From the NCBI RefSeq assembly GCF_007830515.1, contig NZ_VLKT01000009.1, forward strand, positions 1 to 64,000: a stretch of 64,000 nt of DNA, in the 5' to 3' direction. Both the position numbers and the translations under genes were made by a program. Positions within the stretch are counted from its first letter, which is position 1; each line of letters begins with the position of its first letter. Below, in pieces: positions 29,141 through 36,585 of the stretch. The notes under the pieces are model-generated. The model searched no databases. It had not been told where the DNA came from and saw nothing but the letters and a program-made list of their open reading frames with translations. The DNA comes from Mesorhizobium tianshanense (GTDB taxonomy: Bacteria; Pseudomonadota; Alphaproteobacteria; Rhizobiales; Rhizobiaceae).

Positions 29141-30067
29141 CTATCCTTTCATCAGTCGCCCGACATGGGCGGCGACCGAAAATGCCAGTCCCTGCAGATC
29201 GTAGCCGCCCTCGAGCAGGCTGACGAGCCGGTTGCCGCTGTGGCGCCCGGCACGCTCAATCAACTGGCCGGTCGCCCAGTCGAAATCGTCCTCGGTCAGG
29301 TTGATCTCGGCCAGCGGATCGCGGTGGTGCGCGTCGAAGCCAGCCGAGATGATGATGAGGTCAGGTGCGAAATCGTCGAGCGTCGGCAAGATGCGCGACA
29401 GGAAAGCATCGCGGAAGACATCGCTGCCGGTCTGCGGCGCCAGCGGCGCGTTGACGATGTTGCCGGCGCCGGTTTCGCTCACAGCCCCGGTCCCAGGGTA
29501 AAGCGGCATCTGGTGCGTCGAGCAGTAGAGCACCGACGGGTCGTCCCAGAAAATGTCCTGCGTGCCATTGCCGTGGTGCACGTCCCAGTCGACGATGGCA
29601 ACGCGCTCGGCCTGGTGGTGCCTTTGCGCGTAGCGCGCCGCGATCGCCGCGGTGTTGAACAGGCAAAAGCCCATGGCGGTGGTCTTCTCGGCATGGTGGC
29701 CGGGCGGCCGCGCAGCGACAAAGACATTGTCGGCGCGCCCCTGAAAGACATCGTCGACAGCGGCGTTGGCGGCGCCGATCGCCGTCACGGCCGCCTGCCA
29801 GCTCTTCGGGCTGGCCGTGGTGTCGGCGTCGACGCGGGCAATGCCTGTATCGGGTATCGCGGCACGGACCTTCTCGACGAATTCCTGCGGGTGCGCGAAG
29901 AGGATGGTGGCCTCGTCGCCTTCCGGAGCGTTAGCACGATCGAGGGCCGCAAAGGCCTCGTCGTCGAGCACGCGCTCGATGGCGCGCAAGCGGTCGGGCC
30001 GCTCCGGATGACCGGGAGGGGTTATGTGCTCTAGGAAGATCGGGTGTGTGTAAAGCCTGGTGACCAT
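29141..30067 (-). CDS. Histone-deacetylase-like zinc hydrolase (AcuC/APAH family)
   Basis: A 308-residue arginase/deacetylase-fold enzyme. Active-site elements: the HH pair at 124-125 (RPPGHHAE), the zinc ligands D160/D162/H164 (VDWDVHHGNGT) and the later Asp in SAGFDAHHRDP. Family members deacetylate acetyl-lysine or acetylpolyamines. The start begins MVTRLYTHPIFLEH. It is immediately upstream of xseB with a 3-base gap. Confidence 0.93.
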   Translation of the reverse strand: MVTRLYTHPIFLEHITPPGHPERPDRLRAIERVLDDEAFAALDRANAPEGDEATILFAHPQEFVEKVRAAIPDTGIARVDADTTASPKSWQAAVTAIGAANAAVDDVFQGRADNVFVAARPPGHHAEKTTAMGFCLFNTAAIAARYAQRHHQAERVAIVDWDVHHGNGTQDIFWDDPSVLYCSTHQMPLYPGTGAVSETGAGNIVNAPLAPQTGSDVFRDAFLSRILPTLDDFAPDLIIISAGFDAHHRDPLAEINLTEDDFDWATGQLIERAGRHSGNRLVSLLEGGYDLQGLAFSVAAHVGRLMKG

Positions 30068-30140
30068 GCCCCCCGATATAGGCGCGCCTGACGGCTTTGA
30101 CCATGTTTTCGCGCAGCCAAGGGCGAACGTTCAACAGGGT

Positions 30141-31124
30141 TTAAGCGGCTGGCGTCGGCTGGCTCCAGCGCGAACCATCGAGAGAAGCCAGCGCCTTATC
30201 CCTGAGTTGCCTGAATTTCGAGGAAGCCTCGGTCAGCCGCCGGTCCCAGTCGGCGTCCGGAACCTGGTCCTCGATGGTCTTGAAATAGACCTGCATCAGC
30301 GAAGCGACGGCGAACGGTTCGATGAAGGCGGCCTTGAAGGCCCAGGCAAAGACGATGGCCAGCACGAAAGCCCAACCGCCGAGTTGACCCGGCATGAAAT
30401 ACAGGACCGCGCCTGCCGGCGCCAGCATAGCCAAGAAAATGACGAAGGACACGCCCCACATGATGACCGCCAGCCATATGGCGTTCTTGACCATGGTCTT
30501 GCCGTTCTGCGCGTAAAGCACGACCCCTTGCCGCGCCGTCTCAAAGGGCGAGGCGGAATTGATGCGGATGTTGTAGCCGAGGATGATCTCGTCGACATAG
30601 GTCAGCGACAGGCGGATGACCGTATTGATGAAGCTGACCAGTCCACCGAGCCCTGGAATTGGCAGGAACGCTGCAACGCCGCCGAGCAGGCTGGTGATGG
30701 CGCGGATGGCGCCCTTGACCAATTGGTCGAGCACGAAAAGGGTGTTGGCCTCGGCGAAGCGTTCCTTCACGACATTCCTGGCATAGGCGATCTGGTTCTG
30801 GCCGCCGGGCACGTCGCGGCCATCGATCAGGTGGACCATCGCGGCAATGTGGCCGGCCTTGACGATGTAGAGGATGTATTCGCGGATCCAGTAGACGGCG
30901 AGCGAGACGACGCCGAAGCCGACCACCCCGCCCCACAAGGCAAATGACAGCGGTCCGTCAGGATCTGTGGAGATGTGGCCGACGCCATAGCCGACGCTGG
31001 CGCCCGTGCCGGTCGCCATGATGTAGGCCAGTGTGATGCCGAAATAGACGATCATGCGAAAGACGATGAAGGGCCACGTCCGCAGCATGATGGACAGCGA
31101 CTTGCCGACTTGGAAATCCCACAT
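30141..31124 (-). CDS. Conserved multi-pass membrane protein, function unknown
   Basis: A 327-residue protein with about six to seven hydrophobic segments (near residues 17-37, 62-85, 130-165, 215-237, 243-262 and 266-285). Between them is a soluble loop including DGRDVPGGQNQIAYARNVVKE. The C-terminal 45 residues are charged and cytosolic. GGGGAG lies 9-14 bases before the ATG. It has no close partner: TetR and HDAC-like genes flank it with separate spacers. I cannot name a family with confidence. Confidence 0.75.
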   Translation of the reverse strand: MWDFQVGKSLSIMLRTWPFIVFRMIVYFGITLAYIMATGTGASVGYGVGHISTDPDGPLSFALWGGVVGFGVVSLAVYWIREYILYIVKAGHIAAMVHLIDGRDVPGGQNQIAYARNVVKERFAEANTLFVLDQLVKGAIRAITSLLGGVAAFLPIPGLGGLVSFINTVIRLSLTYVDEIILGYNIRINSASPFETARQGVVLYAQNGKTMVKNAIWLAVIMWGVSFVIFLAMLAPAGAVLYFMPGQLGGWAFVLAIVFAWAFKAAFIEPFAVASLMQVYFKTIEDQVPDADWDRRLTEASSKFRQLRDKALASLDGSRWSQPTPAA

Positions 31125-31178
31125 GCCCCAGCTCTCCCCTCAGAGATGACTGAGAAGATGACCTCAAGTTGGCGGTTG

Positions 31179-31823
31179 TCAATCTTGGGTCGAACCGATC
31201 AATGCCGGCTGGTTCGAGTTCTGCGGCCTGCCAGCGTGCTTGAGCAGCCCCTCCAGAAGCACGTTGAATGCCTTCACCGCCTTTTTCGACGTCGCTTCTG
31301 GATCGTCCGAATTTGCGATCCACTGCGCGGCATGCAGCGAGGCGCCGCTGATCAGCCTTGCTGCGGCTTCGGGGTCAACGGCAAGGATGGTTCCCTCGTC
31401 CCTCAGCTTTTGAAGGTTCTCGCTCATCGAGCGGATGCATTCATTCTGGCTCGGCCATTGCGATGGATCGCCGAGCACAGCCGGTCCATCGCGAAGGACA
31501 ATGCGCTGGATCTCCGGTTCCAGCGCCATCTCAATATAGGCCGTGCATTCGTCGACAAAGCCCTGCCAGAGACTGTCCGCCCTGGCCGAAACGACTTTCA
31601 GCCGGCCCACCATTTCCGCGTCGATCTCGGCGATGACCGCCTGGAGAAGGCCCTTCTTGTCGCCGAAATGATGATAGAGCGCGCCGCGCGTCAGCCCGGC
31701 CGACGCGGTGAAGTCGTCCATCGAGGCTTCGGCGTAGCCCACGGTGCCAAAGGCGTGGCGCGCCGCGGCAACCAGTTTGGCGCGGGTCTCGGCGATCATC
31801 TCCTTGCGTGGTCTGTGCCCCAT
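31179..31823 (-). CDS. TetR family repressor, divergent from an MFS exporter
   Basis: A 214-residue regulator. The N-terminal helix-turn-helix is complete (residues ~20-65: AARHAFGTVGYAEASMDDFT and GLTRGALYHHFGDKKGLL). The C-terminal domain (AefR-like) would bind an inducer. The start MGHRPRKEM at 31823 is chosen because upstream codons run through the operators. Three ATACG-N3-CGTAT sites lie between it and the MFS gene, so it very likely represses that gene and itself. Confidence 0.92.
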   Translation of the reverse strand: MGHRPRKEMIAETRAKLVAAARHAFGTVGYAEASMDDFTASAGLTRGALYHHFGDKKGLLQAVIAEIDAEMVGRLKVVSARADSLWQGFVDECTAYIEMALEPEIQRIVLRDGPAVLGDPSQWPSQNECIRSMSENLQKLRDEGTILAVDPEAAARLISGASLHAAQWIANSDDPEATSKKAVKAFNVLLEGLLKHAGRPQNSNQPALIGSTQD

Positions 31824-31840
31824 TCGCCCATTTCCTTCAC

Positions 31841-31853
31841 ATACGTCTCGTAT
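31841..31853. promoter_or_regulatory. TetR operator, copy 1
   Basis: ATACG-TCT-CGTAT, a perfect 5-3-5 palindrome 18 bases upstream of the TetR start. It would block the repressor's own transcription. Centre-to-centre distance to copy 2 is 23 bases. Confidence 0.75.
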
Positions 31854-31861
31854 ATTATTTG

Positions 31862-31878
31862 ACATACGCCTCGTATGT
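31862..31878. promoter_or_regulatory. TetR operator, copy 2 (longest palindrome)
   Basis: ACATACG-CCT-CGTATGT is perfect over seven bases each side. As the best match it is probably the primary site. It is central in the divergent region. Confidence 0.8.
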
Positions 31879-31893
31879 CATTATCTCATTTGC

Positions 31894-31906
31894 ATACGTC
31901 ACGTAT
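31894..31906. promoter_or_regulatory. TetR operator, copy 3
   Basis: ATACG-TCA-CGTAT, a perfect 5-3-5 palindrome 38 bases before the MFS start, centred 30 bases from copy 2. It overlaps the likely promoter of the exporter gene (tatataag at 31904-31911). Confidence 0.75.
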
Positions 31907-31943
31907 ATAAGTGGCCCGGCCTCAATAATCCAGGAGTCTTCTC

Positions 31944-33167
31944 ATGCCCAATCCCTATCGCGAAATCTTCAAGGCAAAGGGAGCCAAGGGCTTCGCCGCA
32001 GCCGGTTTCGTTGCCCGGCTGCCGATCGCCATGGCTCCGATTGGCATCGTCGCGATGCTGTCGCAGACATACGGCGAATACTGGCTGGCCGGCGCCGTCT
32101 CCGCGACATTTGCGCTGGCCAATGCGTTCGTCGCGCCGCAGGTATCGCGACTGGTGGACCGCCTCGGCCAGTCAAGGATCGTGGTGCCCACCACGGTCAT
32201 TTCCGTCATCGCATTCGTGGTGCTGATTGCGGCGGCCAATCAGGACTGGCCGATATGGACGCTATTCGTGTCGGCGCTGCTGGCCGCCGCAATGCCCAGC
32301 ATCCCGGCAATGGTGCGCGCGCGCTGGACGGAGATCTTCCGGGATCGCCCCGAGATGAACACCGCGTTCGCCTTCGAGTCGGCGGCCGACGAGTTGGTCT
32401 ACATCGCAGGCGCATCGCTATCGGTGGGCCTGAGCGTCGCCCTTTTCCCGGAAGCGGGGATGTTGGCGAGCACATTGTTCCTCGCTTTCGGCTCGACGGC
32501 CTTCATCCTGCAGCGCTCGACCGAGCCGCACGTACGTCTGGTGGACCGTGGCTCGAGCGGCTCGGCTATCCGCCTGCGGCCGGTCCAAATCATCACCTTG
32601 GCCCTGATCTTCATCGGCGCGACCTTCGCGACCACGGAAGTGAGCACCGTTGCAATCACCAAGGAGCTTGGCCAGCCAAGCGCGGCCAGCCTCGTCATCG
32701 GCGTCTACGCCCTCGGATCGTTCGTCGTCGGTATTGTCATCGGCGCCCTGAATCTCAAGGTGCCGCTGCAGATTCAGCTTGCCATCGCGGTCGCCATCAT
32801 CGCGCTCACCACGCTGCCGCTCCTCGTCGCCGACACTGTGCCTCTTCTGGCGCTCGCCGTCTTCGTCAGCGGCGTGGCGATCTCGCCGACCTTCATCACG
32901 GCATTCGGCCTGATCGAGCGGCGCGTGCCGGAGGCGATGCTGACCGAGGGTGTCACCTGGGTCATGACCGGCATCGGCATCGGCATGGCGCTCGGCTCCT
33001 TCGCCGCCGGATGGGTGGTGGATGCCTTTGGCGCACAGAACGGGTTCCTGGTGTCGGTGGCGGCGGGCACAATCGCATTGGCCATCGTGCTCGCCGGCCA
33101 GCGCAGTCTTGCCACGCCGGATTGCGACACCTCCGCATGCGACGCAGCCGCGGTTCCTGCCGAATAG
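31944..33167 (+). CDS. MFS transporter (probable drug/metabolite exporter)
   Basis: A 407-residue transporter with 12 predicted helices. The cytoplasmic loop between helices 2 and 3 has SRLVDRLGQSRIVVP, a variant of the MFS motif G-x3-D-x-x-G-R. Export of a toxic compound sensed by the TetR protein is the natural inference; the substrate is unknown. AGGAG precedes the ATG by 8 bases. A perfect 12-bp hairpin lies just beyond the stop. Confidence 0.9.
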   Translation: MPNPYREIFKAKGAKGFAAAGFVARLPIAMAPIGIVAMLSQTYGEYWLAGAVSATFALANAFVAPQVSRLVDRLGQSRIVVPTTVISVIAFVVLIAAANQDWPIWTLFVSALLAAAMPSIPAMVRARWTEIFRDRPEMNTAFAFESAADELVYIAGASLSVGLSVALFPEAGMLASTLFLAFGSTAFILQRSTEPHVRLVDRGSSGSAIRLRPVQIITLALIFIGATFATTEVSTVAITKELGQPSAASLVIGVYALGSFVVGIVIGALNLKVPLQIQLAIAVAIIALTTLPLLVADTVPLLALAVFVSGVAISPTFITAFGLIERRVPEAMLTEGVTWVMTGIGIGMALGSFAAGWVVDAFGAQNGFLVSVAAGTIALAIVLAGQRSLATPDCDTSACDAAAVPAE

Positions 33168-33174
33168 TCGCCTG

Positions 33175-33205
33175 TGCGTCCGGTCCAGCTCACGGACCGG
33201 ACGCA
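33175..33205 (+). terminator. Hairpin after the MFS gene
   Basis: TGCGTCCGGTCC (33175-33186) pairs perfectly with GGACCGGACGCA (33194-33205) around a 7-base loop. It starts 7 bases after the stop. The following ggtctcttt is only weakly T-rich. Confidence 0.6.
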
Positions 33206-33230
33206 GGTCTCTTTGAAGAAGCCCGGCTTT

Positions 33231-33662
33231 TTAGGACTGTTCAAGCCGGTTGCGAATCTCGTCCCCGTCAACAACGACAACAGGACTCCCCAATGCCTCG
33301 ACCATATCAGGGTTCAGATGGGGTATGGTCTCAGCGCGCCCAACCATTGGCGGGCACTCTCCAGCGCAATAAACGGCAGAATTGGTGACACGCAGAATCC
33401 CCCACAACGCTTTGTAGAGACGCGGATCATCTGGCGGCCGCGCGACGGTGAAGCCGGAACATCGCGACGCGTCATCAGGATCAAGGTTGAGATAGAGGTC
33501 GGCTTGAGCAAGGGTCGGCGAGACCTCGTAGGTGACGACCCAGCATGAGAATTCAGGCTCACGCCTGGTGATAAACGGCGCGAAGGCGTCGTCTACGATC
33601 GATGTGGGGAAATAGCTCTGCTCCCCATCCCTAAAACAACCGAGATATGCCTCGAAGCTCAT
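33231..33662 (-). CDS. Hypothetical protein, possibly accessory
   Basis: A 143-residue soluble protein that I do not recognise. It is acidic, with aromatic-rich segments (FEAYLGCFRDGEQSYFPTSI and YEVSPTLAQADLYLNLD) and three cysteines. GGAGG lies 7 bases before the ATG, supporting translation. Codon choice looks less GC-biased than neighbouring genes. Size and composition are like small immunity-type proteins, but no toxin lies adjacent. It follows ribB with about 20 bases between, same strand. Confidence 0.6.
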   Translation of the reverse strand: MSFEAYLGCFRDGEQSYFPTSIVDDAFAPFITRREPEFSCWVVTYEVSPTLAQADLYLNLDPDDASRCSGFTVARPPDDPRLYKALWGILRVTNSAVYCAGECPPMVGRAETIPHLNPDMVEALGSPVVVVDGDEIRNRLEQS

Positions 33663-33681
33663 CTCAATTGCCTCCAGTAGC

Positions 33682-34782
33682 CTAGAGAATCTCGGTTTTC
33701 GCTATATGGATGCCAAAGCCTTCCAACCCGACATAGTGGCGTTCGCGCGAGGCGATCAGGTTGATCGAGGAGATGCCGAGATCCTTAAGTATCTGGGCGC
33801 CAAGCCCGATCTCGCGCCACTCGTTCTCGCGGCGGCGCGCCTCTTCATGGTCCTCGCGGTCGCCGCTGGCCGGCCGCTTGCGCTCCTGATGGGCGACGCC
33901 GACCGAGCCCTCGCGCAGGTAGACGATGACGCCGCGCTTGCGCTCGCCCATCGCCTTCATGATGCCGTCCAGCCGGTGGCTGGTGCCGAAGACATCGCTC
34001 ACGACATCCTCGGAATGCAGCCGCACCGGCACATCCTCGCCATCGCGGATGTCGCCGAAGACGATCGCCACATGGTGCATGGAGTCCCATGGCAGCGTGT
34101 AGGTGAAGACCTGCGCCTTGCCGCCTGGCGTGTCGATGTCCGAACAGGCGACGCGCTCGACCAGCGTTTCCTTGCGCTGGCGGTAGGCGATGAGGTCGGC
34201 GACCGAAATCTGCTTCAAACCGTTCTTTTCGGCGAAGGCCTGCACCTGCGGGCCGCGCATCACGGTGCCGTCGTCGTTGACCAGTTCGGAAATGACGCCG
34301 ACCGGCGGCAGGCCGGCGAGCTTGCACAGGTCGACCGCAGCCTCGGTATGGCCAGAACGCATCAGCACGCCGCCTTCGCGCGCGATCAGCGGAAAGATGT
34401 GGCCGGGGCGGACGAAATCGGAGGCGCCGACATTGCCGTTGGCCAGGTTGCGCACGGTCAATGTGCGGTCCTCGGCCGAAATGCCTGTCGTGGTGCCGTG
34501 CTTGAAATCGACGCTGACGGTGAAGGCGGTGGTGTGGGCCGAATCATTGTCAGCGACCATCGGCTGCAGGTTGAGGCGCTTGGCTTCCCCACGCGGCATC
34601 GGCGTGCAGACGATGCCGGAGGTGTTGCGGACGATGAACGCCATCTTTTCCGGCGTGCAATGGACGGCGGCGACGATCAGGTCGCCCTCGTTCTCGCGCC
34701 CGTCATCGTCCATGACGACGACGATCTCGCCACGTTCGAAGGCGCGCAGGGCTTCGACGATTTTCTTCTGGTCGTAAGGCAT
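33682..34782 (-). CDS. ribB: 3,4-Dihydroxy-2-butanone 4-phosphate synthase with degenerate GTP cyclohydrolase II domain
   Basis: A 366-residue RibBA-like protein. The DHBP synthase half (residues 1-~205) is intact: DDDGRENEGDLI, NTSGIVCTPM and RSGHTEAAVDL, so it should convert ribulose-5-phosphate for riboflavin. The second half resembles GTP cyclohydrolase II but the zinc cysteines are absent: RLHSEDVVSDVFG replaces the RVHSECLTGD-type motif, and HRLDG replaces RCDCG. It is therefore predicted DHBP synthase only. The start at 34782 follows the family N-terminus; upstream codons lie in a repeat. Confidence 0.92.
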   Translation of the reverse strand: MPYDQKKIVEALRAFERGEIVVVMDDDGRENEGDLIVAAVHCTPEKMAFIVRNTSGIVCTPMPRGEAKRLNLQPMVADNDSAHTTAFTVSVDFKHGTTTGISAEDRTLTVRNLANGNVGASDFVRPGHIFPLIAREGGVLMRSGHTEAAVDLCKLAGLPPVGVISELVNDDGTVMRGPQVQAFAEKNGLKQISVADLIAYRQRKETLVERVACSDIDTPGGKAQVFTYTLPWDSMHHVAIVFGDIRDGEDVPVRLHSEDVVSDVFGTSHRLDGIMKAMGERKRGVIVYLREGSVGVAHQERKRPASGDREDHEEARRRENEWREIGLGAQILKDLGISSINLIASRERHYVGLEGFGIHIAKTEIL

Positions 34783-34799
34783 GGATGCTCGCTTCGCTC

Positions 34800-34900
34800 G
34801 TAGGGGAGTAGGGCAGTAAGGGAGTAGGGAAAAGGAAAAAATTGGCTGTCTCGGTGGGCGGCGTAACATACTCCCCTACTGCCTTACTCCCCTACTCCCT
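34800..34900. repeat. Large inverted repeat built from tandem 8-mers between ribB and aroC
   Basis: The right arm, read on the minus strand, is GGGAGTAG, GGGAGTAA, GGCAGTAG, GGGAGTAT (four 8-base units, about 34869-34900). The left arm (34800-34830) has the same kind of units in opposite orientation. Together they can form a stem of about 30 bp with a 40-base loop. The aroC stop TAG (34892-34894) is part of the first unit. Confidence 0.75.
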
Positions 34901-35992
34901 TCCCGTTTGCCCGCGATGACGCAGATAGTGATCGGCAATGGCGCAGGCAACCATCGCCTCGCCGATGGGCACGGCGCGGATGCCGACACATGGATCGTGC
35001 CGGCCCTTGGTCATGATCTCGACGTCGTTGCCGTCCTTGTCGATCGACTTTCGCGGGGTCAGGATCGACGAGGTCGGCTTGACGGCGAAGCGCGCGACGA
35101 TCGCCTGGCCGGTCGAGATGCCGCCAAGAATCCCGCCGGCATTGTTGGACAGGAAGACCGGCTTGCCATCATTGCCCATGCGCATCTCGTCGGCATTCTG
35201 TTCGCCGGTGATGCGGGCGGCCTCGAAGCCGTTGCCGATCTCGACACCCTTGACGGCGTTGATCGACATCAGGCCCGAGGCAATGTCCTGGTCGAGCTTG
35301 GCGTAGATCGGCGCGCCGAGGCCTGCCGGAACGCCCTCGGCGACGATCTCGATGACCGCGCCGACCGAGGAACCCGCCTTGCGGATGCCGTCGAGATATG
35401 CGGCAAAGACGGCGACCGATGCCGGATCGGGTGTGAAGAACGGATTTTCGGCGTCGCCGATGAAATTCCAGTTCCAGTTGGCGCGGTCTATTCGTTTTTC
35501 ACCCATCGACACCAGCGCGCCGCGCACGATCATGCCGGGCACGACCTTGCGGGCCAAGGCTCCGGCCGCCACCCGCGCCGCCGTCTCGCGGGCCGAAGAG
35601 CGGCCACCGCCGCGATGATCGCGCAGGCCGTATTTGGTGTCGTAGGTATAATCGGCATGGCCCGGCCGGTACTGGCGGGCGATTTCGCCATAGTCCTTGG
35701 AGCGCTGGTCGACATTCTCGATCATCATCGACACCGGCGTGCCGGTGGTGATCATGGTCTCGCCGTCCTCGTCCAGGATGAAGCCGGACAGGATCTTGAC
35801 CTCGTCGGGTTCGCGACGCTGCGTGACAAAACGCGATTGACCCGGGCGGCGCCTGTCGAGTTCCGCCTGGACCTCCGCGCGCGTGAAGCGGATGCCTGGC
35901 GGACAGCCGTCGACCACGCAGCCGAGCGCCGCGCCATGGCTTTCGCCCCAGGTGGTGACACGGAAAAGATGGCCAAACGTGTTGTGAGACAT
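34892..35992 (-). CDS. aroC: Chorismate synthase
   Basis: A 366-residue FMN-dependent enzyme of the shikimate pathway that makes chorismate from EPSP. Starts [20 protein letters not shown], the classic N-terminus; later motifs [20 protein letters not shown] and [20 protein letters not shown] are intact. The start at 35992 is preferred over a 7-codon longer one. The last codon and stop are formed by a tandem-repeat unit. It is followed by ribB on the same strand. Confidence 0.96.
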   Translation of the reverse strand: MSHNTFGHLFRVTTWGESHGAALGCVVDGCPPGIRFTRAEVQAELDRRRPGQSRFVTQRREPDEVKILSGFILDEDGETMITTGTPVSMMIENVDQRSKDYGEIARQYRPGHADYTYDTKYGLRDHRGGGRSSARETAARVAAGALARKVVPGMIVRGALVSMGEKRIDRANWNWNFIGDAENPFFTPDPASVAVFAAYLDGIRKAGSSVGAVIEIVAEGVPAGLGAPIYAKLDQDIASGLMSINAVKGVEIGNGFEAARITGEQNADEMRMGNDGKPVFLSNNAGGILGGISTGQAIVARFAVKPTSSILTPRKSIDKDGNDVEIMTKGRHDPCVGIRAVPIGEAMVACAIADHYLRHRGQTGRE

Positions 35993-36027
35993 CAAAACCA
36001 GCCCTGCCGGCATCGAAGCCGGCTTAG

Positions 36028-36125
36028 CGCATGACCCCGAAAATCGGAGCGATTTTCGGAAAGGATCATGCGCAAAATCAAAAAGTGCTACAGCGTCCTT
36101 TGCGCGTCCAAGACGACGCGCGGCG
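36028..36125. repeat. Rhizobial composite palindromic repeat (RIME-like) upstream of aroC
   Basis: First element: GCGCATGA (36028-36035) pairs with TCATGCGC (36067-36074), and inside it CCGAAAATCG (36038-36047) pairs with CGATTTTCGG (36051-36060). Second element at 36090-36125 (agcgtcctttgcgcgtcc then gacgcgcggcgctg) is nearly the same as the repeat at 27540. Similar elements are common in Mesorhizobium and Sinorhizobium intergenic DNA. Confidence 0.7.
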
Positions 36126-36277
36126 CTGCAGTCTGCCTTCTATTGGCGTTTCCCGCAGTGGTCAAACTGTGATCTGGCGGATTTAGTTTTGACACATTCG
36201 GTTGGTTTCTGCTTCCCTCCACCCGTCTGTTGAACACCCTCGCCGCACCGTGCCGGCGCAATGATAAGAGGACGATG

Positions 36278-36541
36278 ATGCGTATCCTGATCGGCGCCGT
36301 TGCCGCCACATTGCTGATTTCCACTGCCGCCTTCGCCGGCCAGGCCGAGGGCCTGATCAAAGAGGTCGACAAGGAAACACTGACGCTGACGCTCGACGAC
36401 GGCAAATCCTACAAGCTGAATGCCGAAACCGATCTCGAGGCACTGAAACCCGGCATGGATATCGTGATCGCCTACGACGAGACAAACGGCGAGAACGTCA
36501 TCACCGACATGCAATTGCCGGACAGCGAATCGACCGAATAG
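36278..36541 (+). CDS. DUF1344 small secreted protein
   Basis: An 87-residue exported protein: signal peptide MRILIGAVAATLLISTAAFA then a compact beta domain (GLIKEVDKETLTLTLDDGKS and the following YKLN, with MDIVIAYDE). This matches DUF1344 proteins of rhizobia and Brucella; function unknown. The second of two adjacent ATGs (36278) is 5 bases from AGAGGA and is preferred over 36275. It ends in an acidic tail. Confidence 0.85.
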   Translation: MRILIGAVAATLLISTAAFAGQAEGLIKEVDKETLTLTLDDGKSYKLNAETDLEALKPGMDIVIAYDETNGENVITDMQLPDSESTE

Positions 36542-36585
36542 AGTCTTTCCGGCGGACCCGAAGGTCGCGCTCGGGGACTATATCA

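Noticed and set aside
34800..34900. CRISPR-like short tandem units
   Set aside because: Units are 8 bases, contiguous, without spacers, and inverted; not a CRISPR array.
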